This document shows, piece after piece, positions 1 through 8,463 of a stretch of DNA of 36,972 nucleotides. Both the position numbers and the translations under genes were made by a program. The DNA is from a virus. The notes below the pieces were generated by a model. That model made no database searches. It had not been told where the DNA came from and saw only the letters and a program-made list of their open reading frames with translations. The DNA lies in the IMG/VR virus record IMGVR_UViG_3300037264_000624, positions 1-36,972 of that record; one strand, given 5' to 3'. Position 1 is the stretch's first letter. Each line of letters starts with the position of its first letter.

Positions 1-123
1 CTGCTGGAAGGAGGTCTTACCAACCGTGTAGCCATACACCTTGTTCTTTTGAGAGATCGCAGCACGGGTATTGGGCGCCGTGCCCATGCGGTAGATGTAG
101 TTTTTGGATGCGTCGGCTGCCAT
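1..123 (-). CDS. Partial unknown phage protein (N-terminal 41 residues)
   Basis: An open frame starts with ATG at 123 and runs off the left edge of the window without a stop. The visible 41 residues begin MAADASKNYIYR and contain KVYGYTVGKTSFQQ. A good ribosome site (AGGAG, six bases before the ATG) supports the start. I do not recognise the family. It follows the 267-residue gene after a short gap on the same strand, so it probably belongs to the same transcription unit. The product length cannot be judged here. Confidence 0.72.
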   Translation of the reverse strand, partial: MAADASKNYIYRMGTAPNTRAAISQKNKVYGYTVGKTSFQQ

Positions 124-158
124 GGTGGACTCCTATTTGATCTGATTCGATCTGGTTC

Positions 159-962
159 TCAGGACTTCGGAAAGAAAACCCCATGAAGCTTGTCCGCATA
201 AGCGGCCAGCTTATCGAGATCCGCTCGTACCCACGACTGCGTCAGGTCCACATCTCGGAGGATGCCTGCAACCTTGTTTGAGACACTGTGAAGATCCGCC
301 TTGGCCTTGGCCGCATTGAACTTCTTGCCGGCCTGAACAAGGCTGTCGATCTTCTCGTTGGTCTCTTCCAGGTTCGCCAGGATCTCTCCAGCAATGGTCG
401 AGTTTTCCTGGAGGACATCGTAGGAGAGCTTACTACCAGCCGACTTGGCCGTAGGAGCTGTCTCGACGGGAGGAGGCGCATCCCCGACTTCAAAGACGGG
501 AGGATCGCCGTAACCGTAGTACGTCTCGTTCTTGCTTTGGTTCGGCGACTTGATCTTGTTGGCCGCAACCACGAAAGCTTGTCGGGCAGAGGCAATCCCC
601 TGCTTCGACTGGGTCAGCAGGGTCAGCGCCTTTTCGGCCTGGGAAAGGGACGCTTCGAATGCCTTGAAATCGTGCATGGGATTCCTCTCTTCTGTCGTGG
701 GTGAATCCATAAAAGGACTCTCGGTGCCAAACCGTGCGCGAATTGGCTTGAGCAGGTCCCACATTTGGTTCAGGTCCACGTTGACCATCGTCTCCCCAGA
801 GTTGAGGAACTGATCCAACGCTGTCCGCAGCCAACTGCGGTCACACAGGGCGCCCAGGAACTTGGCGACAGAAATCCGGCCAAGGGTAAATTTCTGCCCG
901 TCTGGAGTCTGAATCCAGTCTGTGTTCCAGTCCGACCCCACCGTCACCAAAACCCTAGCCAT
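159..962 (-). CDS. Unknown phage protein, possibly two modules with an internal start
   Basis: This 267-residue protein starts at ATG 962, which has no clear Shine-Dalgarno site. Residues 1-95 form one compact module (TPDGQKFTLGRISV near residues 19-32, RARFGTESPF near 75-84). From residue 96 the character changes to an alanine- and lysine-rich, probably helical and coiled-coil region, split by a proline-rich linker near residues 155-170. Met96 (MHDFKAF) at 677 has an excellent ribosome site, GAGAGG with six-base spacing, so a 172-residue product from 677 is plausible beside or instead of the full protein. I do not recognise either part. It lies in the same direction as the genes on both sides. 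Confidence 0.75.
   Translation of the reverse strand: MARVLVTVGSDWNTDWIQTPDGQKFTLGRISVAKFLGALCDRSWLRTALDQFLNSGETMVNVDLNQMWDLLKPIRARFGTESPFMDSPTTEERNPMHDFKAFEASLSQAEKALTLLTQSKQGIASARQAFVVAANKIKSPNQSKNETYYGYGDPPVFEVGDAPPPVETAPTAKSAGSKLSYDVLQENSTIAGEILANLEETNEKIDSLVQAGKKFNAAKAKADLHSVSNKVAGILRDVDLTQSWVRADLDKLAAYADKLHGVFFPKS
675..689 (-). promoter_or_regulatory. Strong internal ribosome binding site and ATG (MHDF start)
   Basis: On the minus strand GAGAGG (689-684) is followed by six bases and ATG (677-675), inside the 267-residue gene and in its frame. The 16 bases across this ATG (plus strand 667-682) are identical to those across the start of the Dps-like gene (18730-18745), which also begins MHDF. 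This argues that the site is a real translation start rather than chance. Confidence 0.5.
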
Positions 963-987
963 TCAACCAGGGTGGCTAACGAATAGT

Positions 988-1818
988 CTATGCCCGGACC
1001 AGAACCCCTACAATGTGGGTTGGCAGCAAGAGGGTGCCTTCCTCCGGCCCCCAGAGCCACAAATCCTCGGCCACCCACCCAGGAAGCTCTCCCATAGCCT
1101 GCTCTGCCTCGTTCAAAATGGCAGCGACCCTGGGGAGGTCCAAGGCTACAAACGGGCTCTTACGGGCTATCAGAGCGTGCCGTCGCCCCTCTGACGAGGC
1201 TAGCCCGAACAGAACACCCCGGAGATGTCCTTCCCGATACAACTCCACCCAACCATTCACCAGATCTCCAGCCGCCTCGGCCAGAACGAACCCATTCGTC
1301 CCCACATCAATGACCCGAGGGGGCTTCTCCTCCGGGGGCAGTGCCGGGAACACCCCCTCAAGAACGTACTGTCGAAGCCACTCGACGACGGTCTTGACCC
1401 GCTCACCGCGTCCGGATTTGTCACCAAGGTAGCTTCGAGCGAAAGAAATGAACCTGGCCAAATCCCGATCCATGTGAGCAAGCCCGGCAGGTCCAAATCG
1501 CCCCAAGTCACAATGAAATACAAGGTTCGCCATCGACGGGTGAATCGCGAGCTTCCGATCCAAAAACAGAGCCAGAAGAAGCACTTCGTCCAGGTCAATG
1601 ATCTCCCGAGCAACCAACTTGATGGGAAGAGGACGACCAAAGATCAGATCCCGGTAGAACTGCTGGAGAGCTGACTCCCCAAACTTGTCTGGATCCGAAC
1701 GATAGACGAAGGTCGTCTCCGACGGCACGAAGTCTCCCAGAGCGATGACCGGCTCGGTCTGCTCCTGGGAAAGAGACTCATCGAGAACTACCTGAAGTCG
1801 GATTTCTTCCAATTTCAA
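988..1818 (-). CDS. Unknown phage protein with TTG start
   Basis: The frame encodes 276 residues and looks like real coding sequence, with acidic/hydrophobic alternation and many charged residues. An in-frame TGA lies two codons before the TTG at 1818, so the protein can only start at TTG 1818 or TTG 1812; no ATG is available for about 90 residues and no convincing ribosome site precedes either TTG. Recognisable stretches are IIDLDEVLLLALFLDRKL near residues 72-89 and HMDRDLARFISFARSYL near 115-131. I cannot assign a family. It is downstream of the 229-residue gene with a 53-base gap. Confidence 0.7.
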   Translation of the reverse strand: MKLEEIRLQVVLDESLSQEQTEPVIALGDFVPSETTFVYRSDPDKFGESALQQFYRDLIFGRPLPIKLVAREIIDLDEVLLLALFLDRKLAIHPSMANLVFHCDLGRFGPAGLAHMDRDLARFISFARSYLGDKSGRGERVKTVVEWLRQYVLEGVFPALPPEEKPPRVIDVGTNGFVLAEAAGDLVNGWVELYREGHLRGVLFGLASSEGRRHALIARKSPFVALDLPRVAAILNEAEQAMGELPGWVAEDLWLWGPEEGTLLLPTHIVGVLVRA

Positions 1819-1871
1819 ATTTCAACAACCGAGAGTTGGATCAACCCTCGAAGAGAGGCTACACCTACCGG

Positions 1872-2561
1872 CTACCGGGCGTAACTGTAATCCTCAGGAT
1901 CACCATTTTCGGATGCCGCACGAGTCTGTGGGATCTTGGCAAGGGTGATCCCGTTGCCAGTCCAGACCACGCTCTCGATGGTAACCGGTACCTTACGGCC
2001 ATCTTTGCGGGTGACTAGAACCGTATCTCCAGCTTCGACTTGTCCCTGAACACGAACTCCCCAAGAACCATCCCGCATCTTGGCAAAGGTTGCCTCTGGT
2101 GCTCGTCCGGGTGCTGGACGTACCGAAGATGGAGGGGGAGGCGGCGGCCGAGGTTCCTCGACAGGCTTCTCGGCAGGAGTCTCCCGCCGTCGAGTCTCGG
2201 CCCAGCTCTCCCACCACTCGTCGTTGGTCTCGTACTTCTCGATGTTGTCTTCGACACGATCCTGGAGAGAAGTTCGCCAGCCCTGAGTTCGCTTGACGAT
2301 GGGGGCTTTCCCCTTCTCCAAAGGACGACCGTCTTTCAAGCTGAGAAGCTGGACACGAATAGCGTCTGAACCTACGCCTGCACCTGAACCGGAATGAACC
2401 TGCACCGAAGTCCAAACCCGAATGCCTACGAACGGCCCAAGCTTCAAGTCGTAGTAGTATTCGTTGTACTGCTGTCCCTGCTTTGGGCGAAGACTACGAA
2501 AAGCCCTTCGCAGGAACTTGTCCATGTCTTCGAGCGAGACTTCTGTGTATTGAGCAGCCAT
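1872..2561 (-). CDS. Unknown protein with proline-rich linker and C-terminal beta domain
   Basis: The ATG at 2561 overlaps the helicase stop as TGATG, with GGGAG upstream; an in-frame GTG four codons earlier (2573) is less likely. The 229-residue product has an N-terminal globular part with an aromatic YNEYYYDLKLGPFVG segment, a proline run of about six residues near residue 140, and a C-terminal domain of about 50 residues. The pattern GSWGVRVQGQVEAGDTVLV followed by KDGRKVPVTIESVVW resembles a small beta domain seen at the ends of other phage nucleic-acid proteins. That, and the translational coupling to the helicase, suggests a replication or repair accessory role, which is inference. The protein ends YSYAR. 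Confidence 0.78.
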   Translation of the reverse strand: MAAQYTEVSLEDMDKFLRRAFRSLRPKQGQQYNEYYYDLKLGPFVGIRVWTSVQVHSGSGAGVGSDAIRVQLLSLKDGRPLEKGKAPIVKRTQGWRTSLQDRVEDNIEKYETNDEWWESWAETRRRETPAEKPVEEPRPPPPPPSSVRPAPGRAPEATFAKMRDGSWGVRVQGQVEAGDTVLVTRKDGRKVPVTIESVVWTGNGITLAKIPQTRAASENGDPEDYSYAR

Positions 2562-5500
2562 CAGTGCTCCCACTCGTCCGGGATGATTCCTTCGTAACCA
2601 GCCAACTTGGCCAAGTCACCCTGGACTTCTGGGGATTCCTCGATTGCTGGTGTGGCTCCAGGTTTCGGTACATTCTCTCCAAGTTTCAATCCAGCCTCGT
2701 CTACGAACGGGCTGATACCTGCTGCTTTCCCACCCACCTGCTTGGGGCAGATGACCGTGAGATTCATGGCTGCTCGGGTGAGAGCCACATAACCCAAACG
2801 ACGCTCCGACTCCATCTCCTCGGCAGCGACTTCTGGATCAGGAGGCGGTTGACCAGGCTTCACAGGCGGCGTGAAAGGGAACTTGCCTCTGGGCATGGAA
2901 ACGTAGCAATTCTTCCACTGTGCGCCTTTTACGCTATGGACCGTTCCAAGGTAGGTTCCAGGAGGCGGCTTCCTCTGCTCAGGGGGTAGGGTTGCTTGCT
3001 CCTTATCCCACTTGGTGATGTCGATCCGAAGCTCACGGGCTCGCTGACCGTATCGCTCCATCTTGGCTTTGAAGCCTGTTGGAGTGTTGGGATCCGTGAG
3101 AAGATCCCCAGGATCCGTCGGATCTTTCTTGACCAACTCGTAGAGGAAGCTGATGTTCCCGAGCCCCTCGGTATCGTCCTCGTCCTCGGTGTCGTCATCC
3201 TCCGAAACACTATCTCGGAGGTCTGCCTTGAGGCTGTCCCGGAAAGTCTGCTCAACAAACTGCGCTCGACCTGTTCGAGGATCCATGACGGCCACAGTGC
3301 CCGTCATCCCAAGGATCTCATCGAACAGATCCTTGGTCGTGTACTCAGGATTCTCCGAGTTCGCCTGCATTGTCCCCAGACCATGCTGGATATCCTCCAA
3401 CTTCTCGATGGCCTTCTGGAACTTGAATCCAGCTCGAACTCTGGTGAGCTTCTCGGCGAGCACCGATTGAAAGAAGGGATCTCCCAGGGCGACCAAGGGA
3501 TTCACCGTCTTGATGTCTTGACCGTTCCGCTTGGCGTAGGCCGAAAGGGCATCACTCACAGCCGTAGCTCCAGCCTCCGGAGCTACGAAGAAGCGGTTGG
3601 GCTTGTTGATGACCTCCCCAAGAGCTGCTTGCATCTTGGCGAAATCATCTCCAGTCGCAAGCTGAACGTAGCTGAGGAATGCCTTGGTCTCGGGTGAACC
3701 CAGAAACGAAGAGGCTCCCTTTCGAGCGTAGGGAACCCCACGAATGATGCACGCCGTTTCGAAAGCGTGCTGCTCCTTGTTTGTCCGAGTGAGGATGGCA
3801 TTGTCAGCCACATCTCCGCCAGCCTCGATGTTAGACTTGATCTCCTCGACAACACTCAAGGCAGCTTCGGCCTCGTCCCCAGGACTCCGAACTCGAACAG
3901 AACCGACTCCACGAACCTTGGCCGGCGAAGGAACGGCTTCCATCGGGAGTCGTCCCTCATTGTGAGAGATGAGCTTGTTGGCGGCATCGACGATCTCCGG
4001 CTGACACCGATAGTTCGTCCGAATCGTCCTGACTTTCCAATCCTCTTTTTGAGCCCTGCCCAAGAAGATATCCGGACGTGCTCCTCGGAATGTGTAGATA
4101 CTCTGATTCGGATCTCCCACCATCCAAACGGACTTACCGTCGGAGCCATCTTTAATGTGCTCTGACATCATCTCTACGATGTCGTTCTGACATTGATTCA
4201 GGTCTTGGCAGTTATGGCTCAGGACGCCATTCCCAAAGAAATTGCCAGAATCCTCTACGGTGATGTCATAAAACACTCCCCCAGCTTCCGGGACGATTGC
4301 GACAATCTCTCCAAGGACGATCTTTGAATCATCCAAGGGTTTTAGATCAATGTGAGTAGCCTGCAAATGTGCTTGACGGATAGCCTCATACACGGAGCCA
4401 TGGACACAGCCTTTGGCTGGCACAGGTATCCTATACTTATCAGCTAGTTCACGAATCTCTCGGCCTCGCATGAAAGCTATTACTGATTCAGTGTTATCCT
4501 GCCCGGATACCCAGATCGGGACGGACATACCAACTCTGAGGGAACCAGCATTGGTGAGTAAACACGATTGGTCTTGGACTAAGATATCCTCGACAACATA
4601 GGCTTCTATAGACTTGGCTAAAGCCAAAGCAGCTTTACGGACGCCAACATAAGTCGTATCTGAAATGTGGACAGTTTTCCTGAGTCCACCCTGAGTGTCA
4701 TAAACCTTGTAGTTAGCCGGAATCATCGGCTCGTTATCCCCAGGAGACCAAGACATCCCAGCCGTAGTCCGGCGTCCGTTAGACCTATGCCCACTCATTC
4801 CCCCAGATCGATGGGCTGATATAGAAACTACTTTACGATCAGGGCTGCTCGTGCTGACCCAATGGGGATACTCCTTGCTGAGTCCGTATAGCTCTAGAAG
4901 TTTCGCCCCGTTCTGACCGTATTTTGCAAAAATCCTATCGGATCTATTCTGATCACATAGTCGGACTTCTGCTTCAAATAGCCGAGCAGGAATCTGGTAG
5001 TCTAGTGAATAGTCCAGCTCTCTGAAAAGAATCTCAGATGCCTCTCCGGTTTCCAGAACCCACATACAGTCAGCTTTTTCAGCCCCCGCACGATGCGAGC
5101 GATACTTCACATCGTGTGTAGACCGTTGAATGAGGTAAGGAATGGATGAGACTCCAATGCGGAATCCCATGTCGTGACGATACATGAGGTAGAGTGCTAA
5201 CTCCCCTTCCGGTATCTCCGGGTCGAATTGGGTGGCGTAAAGACGATGATCCAGAGTCATCGTCAGGCTATGTCCTGATTTGGTATGGATAGTGACTCCA
5301 GATGTTTTCCCGCTCAGTTTCTTAGCTAGAACGCTCTTAAATACAGCAGATCCGTTCTGGTAACTTAGGATTTTATCCCCTGTCTCAAGCTCAGAAACTT
5401 TTTTACTCTCCCCTGTCTCCAACAGTACCTCTGTATCCTCATGCACACACTCATCGACCAAAATGTGATCGAACATCCCTTGCAAGGTCTTTCGGACCAT

Positions 5501-7075
5501 CGGCTCTCTCTTCAGAATACTTCTGAAGATGATCAGCATGTCATCAAAATCTGCAAGCCTCTGATCATTGGGGCGCCATTTCCCCATGAACGACTCGTAG
5601 CCCTTCGAGGAACCACAAGGGGGTTCCCAACCTGGAAGTGACCCCTTCATCCCCTCGTACATCTCGTACCAATCGGCTGAGTCTAACTCCTCTTGCGTAC
5701 GAGCTAGAGCCTTGGCCTCGACCGGGGTGATGTTGTTCCCAGACCACTTACTCTTGGCCATGAGTACGGTCTTGAGCTTTGGAACTTTTCGTTCTTGAGG
5801 CGTATCCGCTGGGTAACACTCCGACCAAATCCGCTGCACGGCCCGAGCAACGGCTCCTCCACCTTGCACGAACCCACCAGGATCTTTCCCGAGACCCATG
5901 GCCGAACGTTCTTGGGGCGTACCATACTCGCCAATGAACTTGCGGAAGAGCGAGTGCATCGTGCCAACAGACATCTGTTGAAGCGTCTCCCCACTCGTAG
6001 CTGAGCCAATCTTCTGCTTCAGCTCATTGGCAGCCTTCGTGTTGAAGGAGGTAACCAAGACTCGACTCGGGAAGACCCGACGCTCCTTGACCAGATACTC
6101 CACCCGAGCAACCAAAGTTGTAGATTTTCCGCTCCCGGCTCCTGCTGCAACCAAAACCCTGCCATCCGTCAAAGCTGCGGCTCGCTGTTCATCGTCGAGC
6201 TTACGAAGAGGATCCGGGATGTTCTGAGGTTTGCTAGGATCTCCCAAAGCAGCCGTAGCAGCCGCCACAGCGATACCCACAGTCTCAGATCGAGTTGGAG
6301 GTGTATCGGCCTCTCCAGAGGTGTCCAGTGCCTTCTTGGCCGCACTGGTGGCCTCCTGCTGAACCTGATGCAAGACTTCGGAGTGCGTCGTCTTGGCAAT
6401 CTCGATGTCCTCAGCACCCTGGGAACCTGCTGACTGGACCTGCTGGTTCAGAAGAACACTGGCTTGGTCCGTCGCCTCATTTGACGCTGACTCAACCGCA
6501 TTCTTCGGGATTTCCCGCTGAACGGCTGTCTTAGCAGCCAGAGCGATCCAGTTCTTGAGGCGGGTATTCCGCATTGAGATCGCAGCAAAACGATCAAGAG
6601 CCGAATCAGCGTCGTCGATCATCGAAGCCGAGATAGCCTCGCGAATCTCCTTCAAGGCTCGGTTCGTCTGGAACACCACCCGCTGTGTTGCGGGACCACC
6701 CCTAGAGAGAACCGTCCGTAGCAAGAGAGCCCGCCGACCAGCATTGATCGGGTTGATAGCCCGTACAGCCATAGCCCGAGCCAAAAGCTTCTTGTGGGCT
6801 TCGGTCGGAAGGGTCTCGTTCAGAGCCTTCGAGAGACCCTCGGCAATCATCGCGTCCGAGATACGCAAGAGACGGACGCCAGAGGCCGTAACTTCGTCAG
6901 CAGGCTCCTCGTTGGTTGCCTCCTCGACGTAGCGCATGTACGTATCGAGAGCGAGCAAGAAGACCACGTACTCGGCGATTTGGAGATCCCCGATGGCCTC
7001 ATCTTCATCGGTGACAGCCCGGAGATTCCGGTTCATAGCCTGCCGAATGACCTGGCGAGTGGCGGTTTCTTCCAC
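2561..7075 (-). CDS. UvrD/Rep-family superfamily 1 DNA helicase containing an intein
   Basis: The 1504-residue precursor starts at GTG 7075 with a good ribosome site (GAAGG, six-base spacing). Residues 1-290 are a helical N-terminal region I do not recognise. Walker A (GAGSGKST) lies near residues 309-317. The Walker B motif is split: ILVDE ends at residue 542 and CQDLNQ resumes at 956, with a 413-residue intein between. After the intein come the Q/FRGARPDIF region, TNYRCQPEIVDAANKL (motif IV), GTVHSVKGAQWKNCYV (motif V) and RLGYVALTRAAMNLTVI (motif VI). Removing the intein gives a 1091-residue helicase with motif II as DECQD, close to the family DEFQD. It would unwind DNA 3' to 5' in replication, recombination or repair. 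The plus-strand island lies head-to-head with it. Confidence 0.93.
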   Translation of the reverse strand: MEETATRQVIRQAMNRNLRAVTDEDEAIGDLQIAEYVVFLLALDTYMRYVEEATNEEPADEVTASGVRLLRISDAMIAEGLSKALNETLPTEAHKKLLARAMAVRAINPINAGRRALLLRTVLSRGGPATQRVVFQTNRALKEIREAISASMIDDADSALDRFAAISMRNTRLKNWIALAAKTAVQREIPKNAVESASNEATDQASVLLNQQVQSAGSQGAEDIEIAKTTHSEVLHQVQQEATSAAKKALDTSGEADTPPTRSETVGIAVAAATAALGDPSKPQNIPDPLRKLDDEQRAAALTDGRVLVAAGAGSGKSTTLVARVEYLVKERRVFPSRVLVTSFNTKAANELKQKIGSATSGETLQQMSVGTMHSLFRKFIGEYGTPQERSAMGLGKDPGGFVQGGGAVARAVQRIWSECYPADTPQERKVPKLKTVLMAKSKWSGNNITPVEAKALARTQEELDSADWYEMYEGMKGSLPGWEPPCGSSKGYESFMGKWRPNDQRLADFDDMLIIFRSILKREPMVRKTLQGMFDHILVDECVHEDTEVLLETGESKKVSELETGDKILSYQNGSAVFKSVLAKKLSGKTSGVTIHTKSGHSLTMTLDHRLYATQFDPEIPEGELALYLMYRHDMGFRIGVSSIPYLIQRSTHDVKYRSHRAGAEKADCMWVLETGEASEILFRELDYSLDYQIPARLFEAEVRLCDQNRSDRIFAKYGQNGAKLLELYGLSKEYPHWVSTSSPDRKVVSISAHRSGGMSGHRSNGRRTTAGMSWSPGDNEPMIPANYKVYDTQGGLRKTVHISDTTYVGVRKAALALAKSIEAYVVEDILVQDQSCLLTNAGSLRVGMSVPIWVSGQDNTESVIAFMRGREIRELADKYRIPVPAKGCVHGSVYEAIRQAHLQATHIDLKPLDDSKIVLGEIVAIVPEAGGVFYDITVEDSGNFFGNGVLSHNCQDLNQCQNDIVEMMSEHIKDGSDGKSVWMVGDPNQSIYTFRGARPDIFLGRAQKEDWKVRTIRTNYRCQPEIVDAANKLISHNEGRLPMEAVPSPAKVRGVGSVRVRSPGDEAEAALSVVEEIKSNIEAGGDVADNAILTRTNKEQHAFETACIIRGVPYARKGASSFLGSPETKAFLSYVQLATGDDFAKMQAALGEVINKPNRFFVAPEAGATAVSDALSAYAKRNGQDIKTVNPLVALGDPFFQSVLAEKLTRVRAGFKFQKAIEKLEDIQHGLGTMQANSENPEYTTKDLFDEILGMTGTVAVMDPRTGRAQFVEQTFRDSLKADLRDSVSEDDDTEDEDDTEGLGNISFLYELVKKDPTDPGDLLTDPNTPTGFKAKMERYGQRARELRIDITKWDKEQATLPPEQRKPPPGTYLGTVHSVKGAQWKNCYVSMPRGKFPFTPPVKPGQPPPDPEVAAEEMESERRLGYVALTRAAMNLTVICPKQVGGKAAGISPFVDEAGLKLGENVPKPGATPAIEESPEVQGDLAKLAGYEGIIPDEWEH
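4211..5449 (-). mobile_element. Intein inserted in the helicase Walker B motif (413 residues)
   Basis: The insert starts with Cys (CVHEDTEVLLETG, block A) and ends FFGNGVLSHN before Cys+1, the standard Cys1 / His-Asn / Cys+1 set for protein splicing. A block B TxxH is present as TLDH (intein residues 65-68), and FYDITVEDSGNFF matches block F. At 413 residues it is far longer than a mini-intein, leaving about 250 central residues for an endonuclease or DNA-binding part. I see no clear LAGLIDADG motif, and any AP2-like resemblance (YKVYDTQGGLRKT) is loose. Two 60-base lines sampled inside have 25 G+C each against 36 in one sampled helicase line, which fits recent transfer. Confidence 0.92.
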
Positions 7076-7077
7076 GG

Positions 7078-7106
7078 TTGACCTTCCCCTACACCGAACC
7101 GATAAG
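7078..7106 (+). promoter_or_regulatory. Candidate sigma70-type promoter for the plus-strand island
   Basis: TTGACC (7078-7083, five of six consensus bases) and GATAAG (7101-7106, four of six) are separated by exactly 17 bases. They face the plus-strand J-domain gene and overlap the ribosome site of the divergent helicase gene. Transcription would begin near 7113, which fits a J-domain start at 7153 or later. Confidence 0.42.
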
Positions 7107-7152
7107 AGAACTCACTAAACCAGCCGGATCTTGGTGTATCCTGCTCCCTGGA

Positions 7153-7737
7153 ATGCACGTTCTTTGGAAAAAGAGGACCCACGCCACGAACCGACAAATG
7201 GGCGAGCCTACGTGTCCACATTTCAGAATCCGGCACCCCATGCTCCTCACTCCGGTCATGAATTTCTATGACGTCGAGACACGGAGATATAGGTACGCTT
7301 GGCGAATAGGTCCAGGAATACGAAAATGCTGCCTGAATAACGGCCTCGCCCAAGCTGCCTGGTGGTGGGAAGTGAACCAACGGTTCCAAGACTTGGCCCG
7401 AGACGGCTTGGAAGACAAGGCCCTCGAAGAGTCCATTCTGGAGTCTCGGGCAATCATTGAGGATCTCCTCAAGTTGGTCGTCCCAAAACCATGTGCTGCG
7501 GACCGTCGGGAGTACCAAAAGCTTCGAGGAGTATACCAGAACCGCCGCCGGGTCCGACCCAGGATTCCATCCTTCGCCAAGGTTCTTGGAGTGAGTTGGC
7601 CTTGTTCAAAGACGAACCTCAAGATGGTTTGGAAGCGGCTGGCTCTCCTGCATCATCCCGATCGAGGTGGAAATCAGGATGAGTTTATCCGAGTCAAGAT
7701 CGCCTATGAAGCAGCGATCCAGCGGATCACGGAATGA
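7153..7737 (+). CDS. J-domain (DnaJ-like) protein
   Basis: The product is about 194 residues if it starts at ATG 7153. Other in-frame starts (TTG 7078, ATG 7198, ATG 7258) cannot be excluded because none has a good ribosome site. The C-terminal 50 residues form a J domain: AKVLGVSWPCSK, a helix II ending LALLHHPDRGGNQ with the essential HPD (about residues 168-170), then a helix III FIRVKIAYEAAIQ. J domains recruit and stimulate Hsp70 ATPases. The N-terminal part, with RRYRYAWRIGPGIRKCC and two adjacent Trp-rich turns, is unknown. It is one of only two plus-strand genes and overlaps the next by ATGA. A client of the host DnaK or of the phage actin/Hsp70-fold protein is possible but unproven. 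Confidence 0.82.
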   Translation: MHVLWKKRTHATNRQMGEPTCPHFRIRHPMLLTPVMNFYDVETRRYRYAWRIGPGIRKCCLNNGLAQAAWWWEVNQRFQDLARDGLEDKALEESILESRAIIEDLLKLVVPKPCAADRREYQKLRGVYQNRRRVRPRIPSFAKVLGVSWPCSKTNLKMVWKRLALLHHPDRGGNQDEFIRVKIAYEAAIQRITE

Positions 7738-8105
7738 TCGAGCCGACCTACCATCCCATCTGGACCAAAAGGGCCAAGTCCCTTCAAGCCTGGTTGCGTA
7801 AGAACGGCCCTCAACCCACTGATCAAATGACGGAATGGGCCAGGACCGTAAAGTTGACACCGACCGTCGTCACCAACGTCCTGGCGTACGCAGACGGTGT
7901 CTACATTCAGCACTACAGGAAAATGTGGTGGGCCGCTCCCATCGAGCCAAGCGAGGTCAACAGGAAGGTGTGGACGGCTGAAGCCCACTCACCTGAGGGA
8001 TGTCTGGCTGAATCCGAATCAACCTCGGACGAAGATCCTGTATCAGAGCCAGGTTTACCAGTCCTGGTCGAGCATCCATCCGACAAATCTCATCTACCAA
8101 CGTAA
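7734..8105 (+). CDS. Small unknown protein, coupled to the J-domain gene
   Basis: This 123-residue frame starts at ATG 7734, overlapping the J-domain stop as ATGA, so it is probably translationally coupled. The first 75 residues look folded, with a helix-turn-helix-like stretch QMTEWARTVKLTPTVVTNVLAYADG. The remainder is acidic, Ser/Glu-rich and probably disordered. Its last 149 bases overlap the minus-strand HTH gene (7957-8463) tail to tail, so its C-terminus or that of its neighbour may be only loosely constrained. I do not recognise a family. Confidence 0.62.
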   Translation: MIEPTYHPIWTKRAKSLQAWLRKNGPQPTDQMTEWARTVKLTPTVVTNVLAYADGVYIQHYRKMWWAAPIEPSEVNRKVWTAEAHSPEGCLAESESTSDEDPVSEPGLPVLVEHPSDKSHLPT

Positions 8106-8463
8106 CCCACATGTCTCTCGGTATAGGTGTCGTTCCGACTTCCCACGCCTGAATGTCCGGTACCGTGACCCCAAGAAATGTCGCGGCATCAGCCTCAGTC
8201 ATCTGCAAGGCTAGCCGGATGAACTGGAAGAATTGGCTGTGGACCATCCCGAAACGGCCCAACGTCGAAGCCGCCCGGACGTAGCAAGCATCCTGGTCAG
8301 CCTGAGCAAAGACTGTGGGGCCGGCCGCCGAGGAGATCCCTTGAAGGGAGGCCACAAACTTGATGCCAGTTGTTCCGACAGGCATCAAGAAATCCCCCAC
8401 GATTGGGATCCCAGCCCGAACCGGATAGATGACTGTCCCAGGGGGCTTAGGCAGAACTGACAT
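7957..8463 (-). CDS. HTH-containing phage protein
   Basis: This 168-residue protein starts at ATG 8463, 17 bases inside the end of the capsid-like gene. Residues 1-75 (PGTVIYPVRAGIPIVGDF) look beta-rich. Residues about 79-130 match an XRE-like helix-turn-helix: FIRLALQMTEADAATFLGV followed by DIQAWEVGTTPIP, where the WE-G pattern is typical of that fold. It may be a regulator or a small virion-associated protein carrying an HTH; position in a virion gene block leaves both open. The tail overlaps the plus-strand 123-residue gene. Confidence 0.75.
   Translation of the reverse strand: MSVLPKPPGTVIYPVRAGIPIVGDFLMPVGTTGIKFVASLQGISSAAGPTVFAQADQDACYVRAASTLGRFGMVHSQFFQFIRLALQMTEADAATFLGVTVPDIQAWEVGTTPIPRDMWVTLVDEICRMDARPGLVNLALIQDLRPRLIRIQPDIPQVSGLQPSTPSC

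Noticed and set aside
4211-5449. Group I intron in the helicase gene instead of an intein
   Set aside because: The frame is open throughout and carries all intein splice motifs.
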